Source: Anarhynchus alexandrinus
Taxonomy: Eukaryota; Chordata; Aves; Charadriiformes; Charadriidae
Direction of reading: 5' to 3'
DNA length: 64,000 bases
Assembly (NCBI GenBank): GCA_008711295.1
Contig: VUYV01000045.1
Location: 2,556,842 to 2,620,841 of the forward strand
Part shown: positions 1-14,160 of the stretch, piece after piece
Layout of the letters: the number at the start of each line of letters is the position of its first letter
Position numbering within the stretch: the first letter of the stretch is position 1
Translations under genes and position numbers: made by a program
Notes under the pieces: generated by a model
What the model saw: only the letters and a program-made list of their open reading frames with translations
Told to the model about the DNA's origin: nothing
Database searches by the model: none

Positions 1-3000
1 AGGGTCTCAAGGCAACCTGAAGTTCCCCAGCCATGTTTTCTCCTTTCTCCAAGCCCCTTGCTGGCTATGGTTCTCTCATTGATAAATGGTATGTTTAAAA
101 CAGGAACAGACCATTCGGTCACCTAACAGCCAATCTAACCACAGTTGTGTTCAATTGATGTTCCATCTCTCAGTTAAACAGTTCTGGCTTTTATTTGCAG
201 CTTTTGCTTCTGCTTTTGGTGTTTTCCTTATTCCTTGAATCACCTTTTACCCACTTCCCCTTTTTTTCCCAATTTTTTCTTCATATTTTCCAGTCTGCTG
301 CCCAACAGCCTGCTGCTCATTACTTTGGGTGAGGCAGTTATGACACAACAGTAAGTGAGCAAGTAAGTGTGATGTAATCACTAAGGTTAGAAACAGAGGC
401 AGCCTCGGAAATCAGAGTAACTGCACCCTGACTTTGTCTCCAGGTCTGACCTAATCCAAGATGATAGGTCATTCCCTGGGACCTTTCAATCAGCCAGAGA
501 TACCCAATTGTCGGTTTTGATTTCGTGCACTTTCACTCAGCATGTACTACTCTCTCTTTCTTGCTTTAGCTTTTTCTCTGCGTTAAGCAAGACAGACAAT
601 GTTGTTTCAAATCCACAGAGGCAAATGCGCTTTCCATCTGCTTATAATTATGGCAGAGGGAAGAGGAGCTAAATTAGATGCAACAAGTGCAACGGGAAAT
701 ATAGCAGAGGTGTAGCTAAGAGTGCATCATTTTCAGGTAAATGAAGTAATATTGTCAAATCTGCATGAAGTCCAAAGGTTGTGGGGGATCACGGGCCATA
801 TCTGAGAAAAATCAGTAATTATATCTAAAGTATCATCTTTCTCTGACTGTCAGCATCGTAAAGACTTGACATAGCAGGCCAAATTAGTTTTTGAAAGAGG
901 TCTTAAAATCCTTCCGCAGATGACTGAGTTTTTGGACCTGTCTGCCTATTTAGCTGTTGCAAGAAAATCTCACAGCGTGGAAACACACCTTATGCTTGCA
1001 AAAGATCATTTATACCGTTCTGGTGGCAGTATAACACACAGCAGTTCCCCCCCAAAATGTGAAAAGATCATATACTTCACCAATACGAGGGCTTCAAAAC
1101 TTTCCAGCACAGATAAAAGCATAAAAAAGTACTCTTTGAGCTAGGTGAAGGAATGATCAAAGTTCCCTGAACATAGAAATGGTTCTGTCATAACCTCAAT
1201 CTCAGACTGAAAAGATCTGAAGGTAACAATCACCTATATCTGCACACGGGTTTACATGGTATGTTCCATACAAATATGCTATCTTCAAAGAACATTGAGC
1301 AACAAGACAGAGCATTTAAGAATCAGAAAATGTCAATATAGTAGAATTATTGTTGTAAACCAACTGAAGATATAGCTTCTATTACATAATTCATGCAATA
1401 ATGAAATTAGTTGGAGGAGTAAAATTGTCTCCGGTAGCTTATTAAATAGACTGCAATCAAGTAACCTTATCTTGCCAAAATGTGATCACAATTTAAAATT
1501 CAGCCAAAGGTAATATGTGGAAGATGCCTGGGGGGCGGGGAAAAAAGTGATTATCACAAGGTTAATAATGATTATTTTTTTCATATTGTGCTGAAGATCA
1601 ACCGCAGAATAATAGGAGTACAACCACCCAGGAAAGATTTCAACTGGAAGAAGCTTTGGATCCCATCCCCCAGAAGGAACCAACGCCCTGTGAAAGATAA
1701 AAATAGAGATGAGAAGTTGCCTTCTGAAATCCAAATCTGTTGCTAAAATGTGAATAAACAAAATGCTTTGCCAATTTTATGACCCAAAAAAAAGCAAAAG
1801 AAAAAAGGAAAAAAAAAAAAAAGAAATCTGAAAGGTAACATGAAATGTGTCTAATAATTAATTAGCTGATTGATGGTGTCTGAATATGCTGTACACTCAA
1901 GCTATTGCCTCGCTAACAACATGCTTTATAAACAGACTAGCTTGCAATAAAAATATATCTTCATTTCTCTGTTCCCTCAGATTCATCTTTAAAAGCATTA
2001 ATTTTTCATTATAATGAAGTATTTCACTGAAAAAAGTCTCAGGTGGAAAAAAGAGTCTTCCATGCATAGTCGTTGACTTGGATTAAAATTCATCAAGTTT
2101 TATCACTTATGCAACCTTGGTTGTTCACGCAGCATTAAGCTGGACTACTGACATTTCAAAGCATTTGCCAAGTTTTTATAAACTGACGAGAAGTTTAAAG
2201 AAGCTATTTTCCTCTCTTTAACTGCATTTGATATCCTATACGATTCCTTGCAGAATCAGATTATATCATTTGCTAATTGCAGTACAGTTTCAGAACAGAA
2301 GAGTGATATATGGGTGATCAAGGCCCACAGACATTTTTTCTATTCAAAGGAAACTGTTCACAATCTATTTCTTTCAGAGATAAACGCAGAACCCAGGCAT
2401 TTAATGTGATATATGGGACAAATAATCTTCCCTGTTTTTGAACGCCGACAACCAAAACAACAACAAAAAGTCCTCATAAAACTTGGATTGGTTTGAAAAA
2501 TGCCTAATGCATTGAATATTTCCAGATTGAAACCTGATCACAATGTATTTTGTTTTATACCACTTATATTTCAGCACTGCAATAATCCTACTTTAAAGAA
2601 TGCGAGGCTTGTAGCAACAACAGCCCATCTTCAGCAGTCAGGAAACAGGGAGCAGACCATCTCTATTTCAAGAAAGGCAGGCACAGGAAGAATGAACTGT
2701 ATTTAACTGAATTCTATTATTAGCCAGTTTATCACATTTAGAGAAGATCTTGGCAATTCCCAACCTGTAATATACAAATAGAACAGGGTAATTTATTTAT
2801 ATTTTGGAAAAAAGGAATTTATCATTTTTCTGGGTCTGAGCCACACACAAGTGAGAGTCGTGTTTAATTAATAGTTTCTACCAAAAGCAAACAAAAAAAT
2901 CACATTCCTATGTCAGAGCAGTTCATCTCGACATTTCTTAATTTTCTAAAACCTTTGGATTCAGGGGTTAAGAATTGGATGTGTGTTTTGGTGCCAAGCA

Positions 3001-3391
3001 AGAAACGGAAAGGATGTTTTCTTTTCACCCCATTAAATAAAAGGAAACACTGCTTCGGGGACAGGAACACGGCTGCCTCACCTCCCTCAGACTGGTTTTG
3101 CCCAGAAGTTTCAAAGCCAGCCTGTTACTGTCTTTTTAAGCCTATGGCTATTTCACAAGATAGTCAAAGCAGAAAACTTTCAGACAGTACCCGCGGACAG
3201 GAGGACCTCAGTATAGGTCTCCTCCATCTCTCGTGAGTGTCCTGAGGACATGGTTTATGAGGCGTCTGGGCTCACAGCACTACTCCCTTCCATCTTGCAG
3301 ATAGTATTTAGGCAAAATTTTTGAGCCACAAATCCTTTCACCCTCACAAAAGGCAGCAAAATCCATACCAATCATAATGAAATATTTTCTT
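1..3391. other. Unique non-coding sequence, no gene seen
   Basis: AT-rich, complex sequence with no recognisable exon, RNA gene or mobile element. The open frames here are all under about 110 codons with unremarkable composition. The only low-complexity feature is an interrupted A-rich run near 1786-1826. Intron or intergenic DNA cannot be told apart from the sequence alone. Confidence 0.7.
1786..1826. repeat. A-rich low-complexity tract
   Basis: An interrupted poly-A run of about 40 bases, broken by single G and C residues. No recognisable retroposon lies directly upstream on the plus strand, so I do not call it the tail of a retrocopy. Confidence 0.8.
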
Positions 3392-3602
3392 TTCAGACTA
3401 GATGTTAGGAAACATTTCTGTACTGAGAGGGTGGTCAAACACTGGAACTGGCTTCCTAGAGAGGTGGTCGATGCCTGAAGCCTTTCAGTGTTTAAAAGGC
3501 ATTTGGACAATGCCCTTCATAACATGCATTAACTTTTGGTCAGCCCTGAATTGGTCACGCAGTTGGACAAGATGATCGTTGTAGGGCCCTTCCAACTGAA
3601 AA
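3392..3602 (+). mobile_element. CR1 LINE, 5'-truncated 3' end
   Basis: The segment follows the usual order of a CR1 3' untranslated region: an 'agactagatgttaggaaaca'-type block near 3396, the 'ggtggtcaaacactggaact' block near 3431, the 'agaggtggtcgatgcc' block near 3459, and a terminal 'gggcccttccaactga' block near 3585. It is severely 5'-truncated, as most avian CR1 copies are, and carries no coding sequence. Divergence from the family pattern is clear, so it is an old insertion. It runs directly into an AT-rich degenerate repeat at 3603, where the short terminal repeats of CR1 would be expected. The exact subfamily cannot be set by eye. Confidence 0.85.
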
Positions 3603-3665
3603 TATTGTATTATATTAATTATATTATTTTATATTGCATTGTATTATATTTATTATATTATATTC
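3603..3665 (+). repeat. Degenerate AT microsatellite at CR1 3' end
   Basis: Tandem variants of TATTATATT and ATTGTATT follow the CR1 3' end without a break. CR1 elements end in short tandem repeats, and expansion or decay of that tail would give this sequence. The origin from the tail is inferred from position only. Confidence 0.7.
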
Positions 3666-5626
3666 TCATCTGAGATCAGGTTGTTTGGTATTTCAGTTTG
3701 CTTAAGTGGTTCAAAATTACAATTTCTTTCAAGACTGACAAAAAATTGTTACAATTCTACGTGCAAGTCACCTGCACTGAAGCTTTATACATTCCTTGGT
3801 CCTCAGTGACACGTTAGGGCTTTTTGGTTGTTTGGGGTTTTTTTTCCTACTAAAAGCAAAAAAGAGCCTACAAGTGTGGAACTGCATACTTCAAATTTTA
3901 GGTCTACATGGTAACATGATATTGGCTTTCCCCATTGTGTGCTGGTGGAACAGTGTGGTATCAGGCTGATATATCAACTTCCAGCAGTCAAAAAAAGGTT
4001 TCTTCCAACATCTGTGGATTTGCAGTGTTTGTGAATATGTAAAATATGATAACACTTGTACTCAAGTGTTAAATTTTGGCTTACTAAAATATAATGGGTA
4101 ATCTTTGGCAGCTTTATTAAAATTTCAGTAGCACCAATAAACTGAAAAAACCTGAAAATGCAAATGAGTAAAAGTCCAGAAAAATTTGATATAGTATGAT
4201 CCTAAGCAAGATTAATTTGTTTATTAAATCTTCTTTTTTACTGTGTCACATTTCTATTATTGAAGAACTGCTTTCATATTCATGCAATTGTTTAAATCCT
4301 TTCTCGGACTCAGGCATTTATTTTTAAATCATATAAACTGTGTGATCCTTAATTTCTATTTAAAGAGAAATTATTTTCTGGGGACTTGTCCTACCTGAAA
4401 TGTAGATGTTTAACTTTAAATTCATAATATTGTAATGTAAAGATAATCTATTTTTATTGATAGAACATGTTTCTTCAGCAACAGCTGTTACTTGTTAAGT
4501 CAGTGTTTCTCAAGAGAATTTAAAAGTTTTATTAATCAAGAATACTGTTCACCATTGAGTTGCCTTATGCCTTTATGCATAATAAGCGATGACAATTTCT
4601 TCAGTGACAAAATAAATGTTCATTATCTTCAAGTACAGGGAAGAAAATGGACCTACCCTGTCAGGCCTTATATAAGCAAAACAACTCAAAATTGTATTTG
4701 TTTGCACCAGAACTGAATATAGCTTTGCAATACATTTTGCTATGGTGACTAATGGCATTAAAATATCCTTCAAGCTATGCAGAACAGAAAAGCTAACTGC
4801 CACCTTTAAAAAAAAAATGCCTGAAATTAGTTGTAGTGTATTTTAGGCAACCTCTTGTGTATTTGAAAATATTAAAAATTGTTGTTTATTCCCAATTATC
4901 ACAAACTGAATGGTCGAAAAATCAACCATAGTTAGAGTTCATTAATTCAAATACTGGAGTGTTAACTCAATTTATACTTGCATGATTGTTTAAGATAATT
5001 GTGACTTGAATCTGTTAAAATTATTTCACTGCTGTAGTTTGAGCTGAGTTTGACTAAATTAAGATCTTTTTATAGTGGAAAAATAGTTGGTTTGCTTATC
5101 CTGTATGTTTGGTTCCAGTTTGCTTCAGTCTGCCATTTTAACTTTTACCTAACCAATGCCAAGACCCGTGCGTTTTCCTGCACACTCCCTTATCCTTTCA
5201 TTCTCCACACTCGTTTTCATAAGCTGCTGTCTGCTTTTTCATACCTGATGCATATTTTAGATCTCGCTCCAACTCTACAAAAACCAGAGCCCAGGAAGCC
5301 ATTGATCACAGAGGCTGTACCTGCAATGAACATCCTCAGGAAAACCCTGGTACAGCTCAACCTTCCCGTTTCCGTTCCAGATAAAAGAAAGACTTTTGGA
5401 GGATTCCTGCACCTTCTCTAAGCAAAGTTGATGTGATTCCTCTCAGCTTCACTCTTGCGACCCTGTGGCTGAGGAGGAGCCACTTTTCTCCATCCCCAGG
5501 CAGGGCTGCCATGCAAAGGGATAATGAACAACCTGGCTTCAGGGCTTTTTTAGAAATACAGGTCCTGGATCTCTGCGCTAGAGCTTTCAGGTGCCCACTT
5601 CATTGAGATCAGGCCTTCTGCAAACA

Positions 5627-5678
5627 GGGTTTTTTTTTTTTGGTTGGACATTTTTTGGGAAAAAAAAAAAAAAAGCCC
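5627..5678. repeat. Poly-T / poly-A inverted pair
   Basis: GGG followed by T12 at 5627-5641 faces A15 followed by GCCC at 5660-5678, separated by an 18-base spacer. The arms could form an A/T hairpin. It may simply be two independent homopolymer expansions. Confidence 0.6.
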
Positions 5679-8600
5679 ATTCAAGTCTGTGACAGTATTT
5701 TGGTACTTTCACTGCGCCTCCAAGCTTAACGTCAAACTCTTCTGCACAAAACCAAACACAAAGGTTTTCACAATGCTCTCAGGAGTTCCATGGGAGGTTG
5801 GGTTGATTGCAGTTTTTTTCCTGCCTAATCACGTCTTTTTTTTTATGCCTGAAGTGCTTCTAACTCAGAAGATTATGTTTAAGCTAGAGTACATGGAAGA
5901 ATGCTTGGAAAGCCCCACAGAAACAAAAAAGAAGATTGTTCAACAAGCAAGAGGGGAAGGCATGAAAAAGCTTGGTAGAGACGTGAATTCCTGACCAAAT
6001 GAGGCTATGTGTCTGGTATGTCTGGAATGCTTAATATCCAGTACACTGGGCAACGGCTGCTTAGGGAAACATCTTAAACTGTGAACATCTTTATTACAAT
6101 AAGTGACCTTTCTCCAGATTCTAGTAGGACTATGCACAGCAACAATAAGGTTCAGTGTTTATTTCTATATTTATGTTCCTAACATTATTATAGGGCATGT
6201 ATTTAGAAGTATAAGCGTATCCTGAAAATTCTTCTCATTTTACAGTGCAGACATTTCATGTTCTCTCTACCCAAGGTATGTTCAAGGCATTGTATGTGCA
6301 TTTATTGGGAACCTCAGCAGTGTTTTATCATATCCAGTGTATATGCAGTAGAAATACACTCGGCTACCTAGTATTATGTAAGACGCAGAGTTGGCTCATA
6401 TGCTCTTGTTCTATTTAAACATTAATAATACAGAAACACACTATGGGTCCAATATCAAATATGGATGTTTTAATGGGATGTCTAAATCTCCGACACGAAT
6501 GCTCAAATCAGCACTCAGATCCACAGAGTGGGCATTTACACATCTAAGTGTCCATGTAAGTACCCAAATGTACAATTTGGATATCCTATTAAGATGCCTG
6601 TATTTGAAAATTAGGCTGACTTCCCGGCATTTTTGGCAACGTGTTGCACAGTGATTCTGGCAAAGATGCAGGTTTTTAATTCAACTGCACTAAGGGGTTT
6701 TTGATTGTTTGTTTATTAAAAAAAAAAAAAAGATTTGGAGTTCTAGAAATAGATTTTGCTCTGCTTTTACTTCCAGTGTTTTATATGGTCTTGTAATTGG
6801 GTACAGAGTTACCAGTTGAACATTGCTGCCTGAAGTCCAGTATTGTCATGAAAAACAAGTTCTAATGTCTCAGGGCATATATTGAGGTTTGTCATATTTT
6901 AGTCTGAAGAATCATAAAATGCACTATCATAGGGTACTGCAAGTTCAGTACCCACTGAAGCAAAGGAGTTAAATAGGCTCTCTGTTTTATGGACCCTTAA
7001 ATTGTAAGTGATGTTCTGTGCTGCACATTGTGAGTACAGCTATGAAACAATACATGTAACATTTTTCCAATTCTCTACAGAATCTGAGTAGAAATCTGAA
7101 AGCCCAGTAACCTCAGTGGAGCAAGAGCACCATAAAAGCATCTGCCAGACAACTGTAGTCAAAGTAGATGCATTAAGATTATCCACCACTTTGGAATATT
7201 TGCAGCAACGACCACAAAAGTAACATGAGCCATTTTAAAAAGGTCTCCCAACTTTATTATTTTATAAGGAAATAAAATCTTTTTTGGCCATGAAGTCTAA
7301 AGCTTTTTGCCTTTCTTAAAACAAGGAAAATGACTCGAAATAAAATAAACCAAAGCCAAAACAGAAAGCATAAAGAAAAGAACGTCTGATAGCTTATAAT
7401 GAAATGTATTTTGTCACTTTCATTTTATTTATAAAAACAGAAGTACCTGCTCTGTGACAGCCATGCCAAGATTTAGCTAGATTTCAGCTACTTTTAAAGC
7501 AAACCTGAGCCAATGTTCCTTTTTGGGGCTTGACATTTTTAACACAAGCCACCGATTTATTACTGCAAGCTATTGTTTCAAGCTTCTATTTCAGTCCTGA
7601 TGAAGTACTTATGAGTTTGAGAGAAGTTATTTCTTTTTTCCCCATATCATAAGGGTATAAAATATGTTATTCCTCCCCACAAACCTTGCCTGTACTAGAA
7701 CTGTGTATTTCACAGCTTCTGTCTTGTCAGTCTAATAGGCATCTGTAAGATAAAGCCTCCGTCTCCGATTTTGCATGTTTTTCTATGTCCTACGTTCCAT
7801 ACGGTCTTTATCCGGTTCCAGGTGTTTTCATCTCTCATTTATGAGATCATGTCACGCCATTTGTAAGAGAATAGTGGCTTTATCATTTATTTTGCTTTAG
7901 ATAGAATTTCCCTTTTCAATTTAAAAGTCATTCTCTCCCACTGCTTGAAACAGCTCCAGTCTCCGCATTTGCTAGATGTGTTGCCTTTCCTTCTCTATCA
8001 TACACTACAAATGCACAGTTTCTGTAGCATTTGTCTTCGCTTTGACTTTCAAACCTCCTCCCGGTCTTACATCAGGGTCGCACTTATTCATACCCCAATG
8101 AAGATTGTGAGCTGTATGTAATGTTGATTTTTCCTTCTCCCGTATTTGTAAAGTTTCATCTAGACTTAAAGGAGGATGCAAACTAAAACAAAAATCATAA
8201 CAAAGAGAATGCTGACATAGGTGCAAAAGCTTTAAGTGAGTCAGACTCTGATAGTCAGATTTCAGTGGGCTAAAGCACAGTGCTTCTGTATCACCTTCTC
8301 TATGGTTTTTGTTTGCATAAAACGTAACTCATTTGAACACATTATTACAATTCAGCTTTTTTGGCTCTAGTGTTAAACTGGAAAAAGAATTACATTGACA
8401 GGAAAAAGCACTTTGCATTCCAAACCAAGGTTCCTCTGATCATAAATTTGTATACACATACATCCTATGCTCATATCCAAACCCAGCTTCTTCCTAAGGT
8501 TTTTCTATATTAGTAATTTAACAGCTCCAAAAAACACTGGGTTTTGTTCCGAATTTGGCACGTTCCTAAGGTGTCTGCCTGTAAAGCCTTGTTCCCCTTC

Positions 8601-11600
8601 TCCTGTTTCCTTTAGTTCATAGAATGATACAAATCATTGATACAAATCTTCATTACTTGTTTTGTGAGGGTTTTTTTAACTCTTGAATTAGAGCAAAAAG
8701 GACTTAAATACTCCAACAAGAAATAACAACATCTCCATGAAGGGTGAGGATGAACAAATTTGAAAGGCCCTTGTTCCTCTCTGAAGTTTATAGAGCCAGG
8801 CAGCACTAGTTTGTGCTGTGGTCTTGCCAGGCATGGCAAGCTACATGGGATCACGCTTGGTCAGTGCCCAAAGAGGAGTGCTCCCGCAGCACACACGGAT
8901 GAGTCCCATTAGTGCCATGGAGAGTAAAGAGCCAAGTTCTCCAGCTGCCTTCCACAAGGACAGCGGTACCTTTTCTGCTGGATGAGCTGCAAACCCACGT
9001 CCTCCCACTTACGGCCATTAATGATCTCACGGCACTTCCCAGGAGGCACCTACAGTTTCCATCCCAGATTATGGGCTCCATCTATTTCGGTGCTCCGCAG
9101 TTCACTTTAAGGTAGGTGTATGCTTTCAGATACAATAAAGATGCCATTTAAAATACCGTATCGTTGAATGACAACTCTGCTTTAGGAATTCTCTCCTTCT
9201 TCGTCTTCTGAGTGTAAAACAAAGTAACACACCACAGGGAGGAACAATGAAACATGCAAACATTTGACCTAAGGAAAGCGTTCATGTTTCAGCAAAATGT
9301 CCTCAAATCCCTCAGAAGTTCCCCTTTTCAGTCAAAGGATTAGGCAAAAATAACCTTGAATAACTTCAGTTAATTACAATACAGTTATGATGAATGTGAC
9401 CCATTATGAAAACAGAATTAGTAAATGAAAATTATTTCTTCCTAAAACCCGGCTTTTCTGTAAAAGATTATGAGTTTTTACACAAATATGATTGAACAGA
9501 AGAAAGCCACACCCTTTTCCAGAGATCCTTCTGTTTCCTGGATTTCAGTTGTGTTATTGAATGTACGCACATGTATGTGTATATATACAGGTCAAAATCA
9601 ACAATCAAACTTTTGCAGACTTTTGTGTTTAGTCCATTGTGTCCACGTGGGCCATGAAAGCCTTCAGAACCAAACTAGCCGAGGAAATCTTACATTTTAG
9701 TTTGCCCTCTATCTACATTCAAAGCAGTTTTGAATAGTTCTTTTTAAAAGCCTGGTTGGAATTTTGTCAAAAAAATCCTGCAGTTCTTTAAGCTTTTTTT
9801 ACTCAATTACACTGTTAATAATGGTACCCCATATTCTAATTTCCTGGTATAAAATGGGATCTTCTGCTGCAAGAACACTATATCAGACATGATCAAATAA
9901 CTTATCAAATAACTGATACATTTCCTCTGTATAACGTCACCACAAGGTAACTCCAGACTAAAATTCTACATCATAATTAATATTTGGATTGACTCACTTA
10001 AATCTTTTCTGCACGTTACCACTCAAGGCTTATGTTTGTTGATACCTGTTTCAGCTACCCAAACATATTGCATGTAGATTTTATTCTCCGCTGCATGTAA
10101 TGTCAGTTATAGTGGCACTGCTCTGTGTCTTTTCATAACTTCAGTGTATACTAAAGCTACTTGGTGATATTTTTTTTTTTCCCTACTGTTTGATAAGTTG
10201 TAGCTAAAAGCTTTTATTCTAATCATAATCAAAGGTGAGGAAATAATCTTTCTTCATCACCTCCAACTATGTCTTTGCTAAAATGTGTTGACAAACATAG
10301 CCAAACAATTTTAAGTTTTCTTTTCTACCTGTCCCGTATACTAAGTAGTTTCTCAGGTACTTCTGCAAACTAGAAAAACTGCTTTAAAGCAATTGTTGCA
10401 AAATATTAATGGAGACCCCAATCTAGCAAAAATACATGCATAGGCTGCAGGTAATTTCTCTGAACTCCATGCAGTGACCTAGAACAAATTAAGTAGATGC
10501 TTTGGTCTTTGCAAAACTGGGGCTCAAATATGTACTCTAAATTAATTAATATTCCCAATGGGTGTATTTAAAACTTACACTGATCAATTAAAATTCAGTG
10601 CCATACTGTATGACCTACACCTTATAAATGTGGAGTTTACATACCATCAGACTTATGGAATGAAACCTCATAGTAAGTTTAGTGCAATGGGTTTAAATAA
10701 CACAGTGGAAAAAAACGTGTAGTTGTTCAGTCCACCCATCGCTTGCATCTAGTCCTCGTTTCAGACTCGTAGTGAACTGCAAAAGGAAATCTAGAAATAC
10801 CTACATAAATAACTGTGAACTACTGTAAGAAATACACAGCGATGTGCTCATAGATTTCTGTGAGAATTAAACTGAACATATGTTAAGGCCCAGTACAGAA
10901 TTGGAAAAAATAATTTTGATAATTCTAGGCTCATTGCATTGTAGTGCCATACCCCCATTTGCAACTCCAAATACCTCTAATTTTCCAGCTTGCTTTGTCA
11001 TGTGCTTCCCTCTACATTCACTACAGCATGTCATAACAGAGAGGAAAAAGGTAAATACTGTTATGGAAAGCAACATTCTAAACATAAAGCCTGTTTCTAG
11101 TATTTTGGAAAATTTTCCTTATGTGGAAAATAATTCAGTACATATTACATTTGCTGTAGCATAATGTCAGATTAGCTGCATTGAAAAAAAAAATAGAATA
11201 AAGCACCAGAGAAATATCTTCTCCTTAAATGAAAAACGCAGCTTGCATCTCCCTATGTGGTTCATACACGCTTTCCCCTCCTCACAGGCCATTTCTTTTC
11301 CCCATTCTACCTCACTGTCTGCAGAAACTAAGAGTAGGAGAAAAAGGATGTTTTGCAGTGCAGGAGAATGACAGTTGTGGTCCTGATGCTTACAGGATTG
11401 CCAAAAGTGTGACAACTGTCTTTGTTTCCTTAAAACCTACCTCCTGAAGCAATCTGTAAGGTTTTCCCCTTTACCAAAATGCCATTTTCTCCCTCTGCTC
11501 TGAATACAGCTGTAGTTAGAATACTTTCTACAACTATGGTCACTACCTCACTGAAGTCTTTGCAGGCAAATATGAAACTGCCCCTGGTAAAAAAGATTAA

Positions 11601-11839
11601 CTTTAGTTTCTGCATTCCTTAAATGTGGCTGCGGTAGAAAATGGGGAAATAGAGCAGAAAAGCAGGCTAGAAGAGAAGAAGCAGGGAACAGTGTAATTGG
11701 GTAAGGTGCCATGGGAAAAAAAAAAGAAAAGGACAACACGTGGAAAAGGAACGGAAGGATAATGAAGGAGGTAGTGAATAAGTAAGAAACAGAAAACTGG
11801 GAGGCAAGGAAGAAAAGAGATGAAAACTGGCATGCAGGA

Positions 11840-11840
11840 N
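11840..11840. other. Single ambiguous base (N)
   Basis: One undetermined base immediately before an AT-rich run beginning A then T7. No repeated sequence is visible on the two sides, unlike the N at 63194. Confidence 0.95.
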
Positions 11841-14090
11841 ATTTTTTTAATGTTGGTTGTGGTTTTCTTGACAGCCAGAGGGACTCCCGCCTTTTAAGTC
11901 AATTTAAGACTAAAGTTAGCATTGCTAGGAGAGGAGACTCAGAAAGTCCAAGTAGCATCAAAGAGCAAGACTTAACACTTCCTTTTATACCCAAAGCTAA
12001 TATTAAAGAAAATTGGGAAGTACAAAAAATTTAGACTCAAAGATACAGTGAGATCAATATTAAGACTAAGAAAGTTCTGTACAAAACACATTATAGGCCG
12101 AAAAATCAATTTTGGAACTTTCAGATACACTGTAATGAAATATTGCGGACAAATGGAAGAATACTCCCAACCATGGAAGTGTGAAATATCTCCTTTATAT
12201 ATATAAAGAGATACAGTATTGCAATAACTGAGAAATACTTACTTTATCAACTAACATTAGGAAGACAATAAAATGCCTCTATAGCTAGAGGTATATAATA
12301 TATCTAGAAATATTACAGAGACTGGTAAATATGTGCTTAGAGAGTATTCTGTGAAATACCTACAGGAGAAAGAGAAACAAAATGCCTGAACTGGAAAAAA
12401 ACATAGACTTTATTAACTAACACTAGGAAAATTGTGAAATACAGTAGTACACATACCGAAACACAATGAGCTGAAAGACATACAGGACCTAATTCTGAAG
12501 TGATACAGTTCAAGAGAATGGGGTTATTCTGGTGGTAAGCAAAAGAAGAATTTCTCCCATTGAGTATATATTATTTAGTCTTTGAGAAACAATAAAAATA
12601 GTTTTGGAAGCTAAAAATACCTGCTAAGCATACAATAGCGTTCACTTTTGAAATATTAAATTTTAATGGCCTCTCCATGAATCTTCCTCTGGCAGCCAGA
12701 CTGTGAAAACTCTGTGGAGCAGCTGAACTTATTCCAAACAGCAATTGTTTCTCTTAAGCAAAAGTTACTGTTGTAGACCAAATACAGACATTGTGAGACT
12801 GTTTTGTGCCATCCTTACAATGAATTAAAGTGTCATATTTTGCTGCAGTGAGAATTGAAGTGACAATAAATAGTTTTCTTGTCCTAGTTAGGAAAGAACT
12901 CATGCATTCAAGAGGGACTATTCTGTATGCTGGATCTGAACTCTGGATGTTCTTCTAGCAGGACAGAAACCTGCAGAGAAAAAAAAATAAATTATAATTT
13001 GGAGGCTGTATTGTCAAATCTGGCAAATTTTATTGAGAGCTTTGTGCTATGTAGTGATTTTCCTAGATCTCATCTCCTGAATTGAAGGTATTATGTGAAA
13101 ATCTGTTTTCTTTTTCCTTTTTAAAAAATGCCTTGTCCTTACTGTGATACAAAATGCTTTAAGCACAAATCCTAATCTACCAAAGCCAGAGGCAAATATT
13201 AAAAGAAAAAAAAAATCCAAATATACTCTTTTTAAGATGATGTTATGATTTTGTGGGAACAGACTAATAATAATCTTAACTGCCTGTTTCTGGCATCATG
13301 CTTTCCTTCCCTCAGCATGTTATAAAAATTCTTACTTAGAGAACTTTTTATGATCGATAACTGGACTCAAATTATAGGAAGCACTTGTGGGGAGGGGAAG
13401 ATGTACTAGTTTCTGTAGTACCTTATTTCTTATTAAATACAAGTTTTGCTACTTGTGCTCACTGGCAAAACTGTGCATGTTGCTGCCTATGTATAAATAA
13501 TACGATCTATCCTCTAATTATATATTTTGCCTGTTGTTGTGGTTCATGGACCAATCGTGGGGAAAAATTATGAAATAACAAGTGGCACAGAGGTCTTGGT
13601 CACAATACAATGTCTAGTTAGACATGGATGTAGTCAAATCTATTTGACCTTCAAGAAAGGCAAATTTCAGTATTAGACACACTTTCCATCTCCTTACCCA
13701 CAAATTGTGGTGATTGAGAAACTTTTTGTTACAGCTCAGTTCTCCAACCAGACTGAAGGATAGCTGAGACTGCAAGGGCAGTAATATTCATTTGAATACA
13801 TGTTAGGTATAGCACAATCCACAAAATTCAACTACTTTTGAAAAGACTTTTTAAAACTTTTTTTTTTTCTTCTGTATAATGAGACCCTTATAGAACAGAA
13901 AGAAGCAGCAGCGACCTGGACAAAGGAGAAAAAACTTTCCAAAGAGAGAAGTGATATCAGTACATTTAGAGAGAAAATAGCTTTTTCAGGAGCTAACAGA
14001 AGAAACAAAAAAAAAGACAGGTTTGTGATGAAAAGAGAGCTGCAAGAAACAGTGCAGGCAACGCTTAAATTAAAATGCATCTAATGTACA

Positions 14091-14160
14091 ATTGATTTGC
14101 CCAAGTTTCCCAACGGTGATGCTGGCAACAGAACTCAGCTGTCCCAGGCGCTCGCATGCA
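14091..14160 (-). mobile_element. Possible MIR-like SINE relic
   Basis: The reverse complement resembles the conserved core of MIR elements. On the plus strand the 'gatttgcccaag' block near 14093 is followed by a 'ggcaacagaactcagctgtc' block, in the order seen in inverted MIR copies. The match is short and diverged, and no ends or target-site duplications are visible. It could be chance similarity. Confidence 0.3.

Larger units (their letters stand above)
3666..14090. other. Unique non-coding sequence, no gene seen
   Basis: About 10 kb of AT-rich complex sequence. I see no recognisable exon, RNA gene or transposon boundary. Homopolymer runs occur at 5630-5641 (T), 5660-5674 (A) and near 6718-6731 (A). 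A 16-bp AT palindrome sits at 12193-12208. A 23-bp motif occurs twice, at 12241-12263 and 12407-12429, with two mismatches. One ambiguous base lies at 11840. Confidence 0.65.

Noticed and set aside
8615..8660. 'ttcatagaatgatac' resembling an inverted CR1 octamer end
   Set aside because: The adjoining CR1 3' sequence is absent, so the octamer-like word is chance.
12193..12208. 16-bp perfect AT palindrome
   Set aside because: Made of TA alternation, so self-complementarity follows from low complexity.
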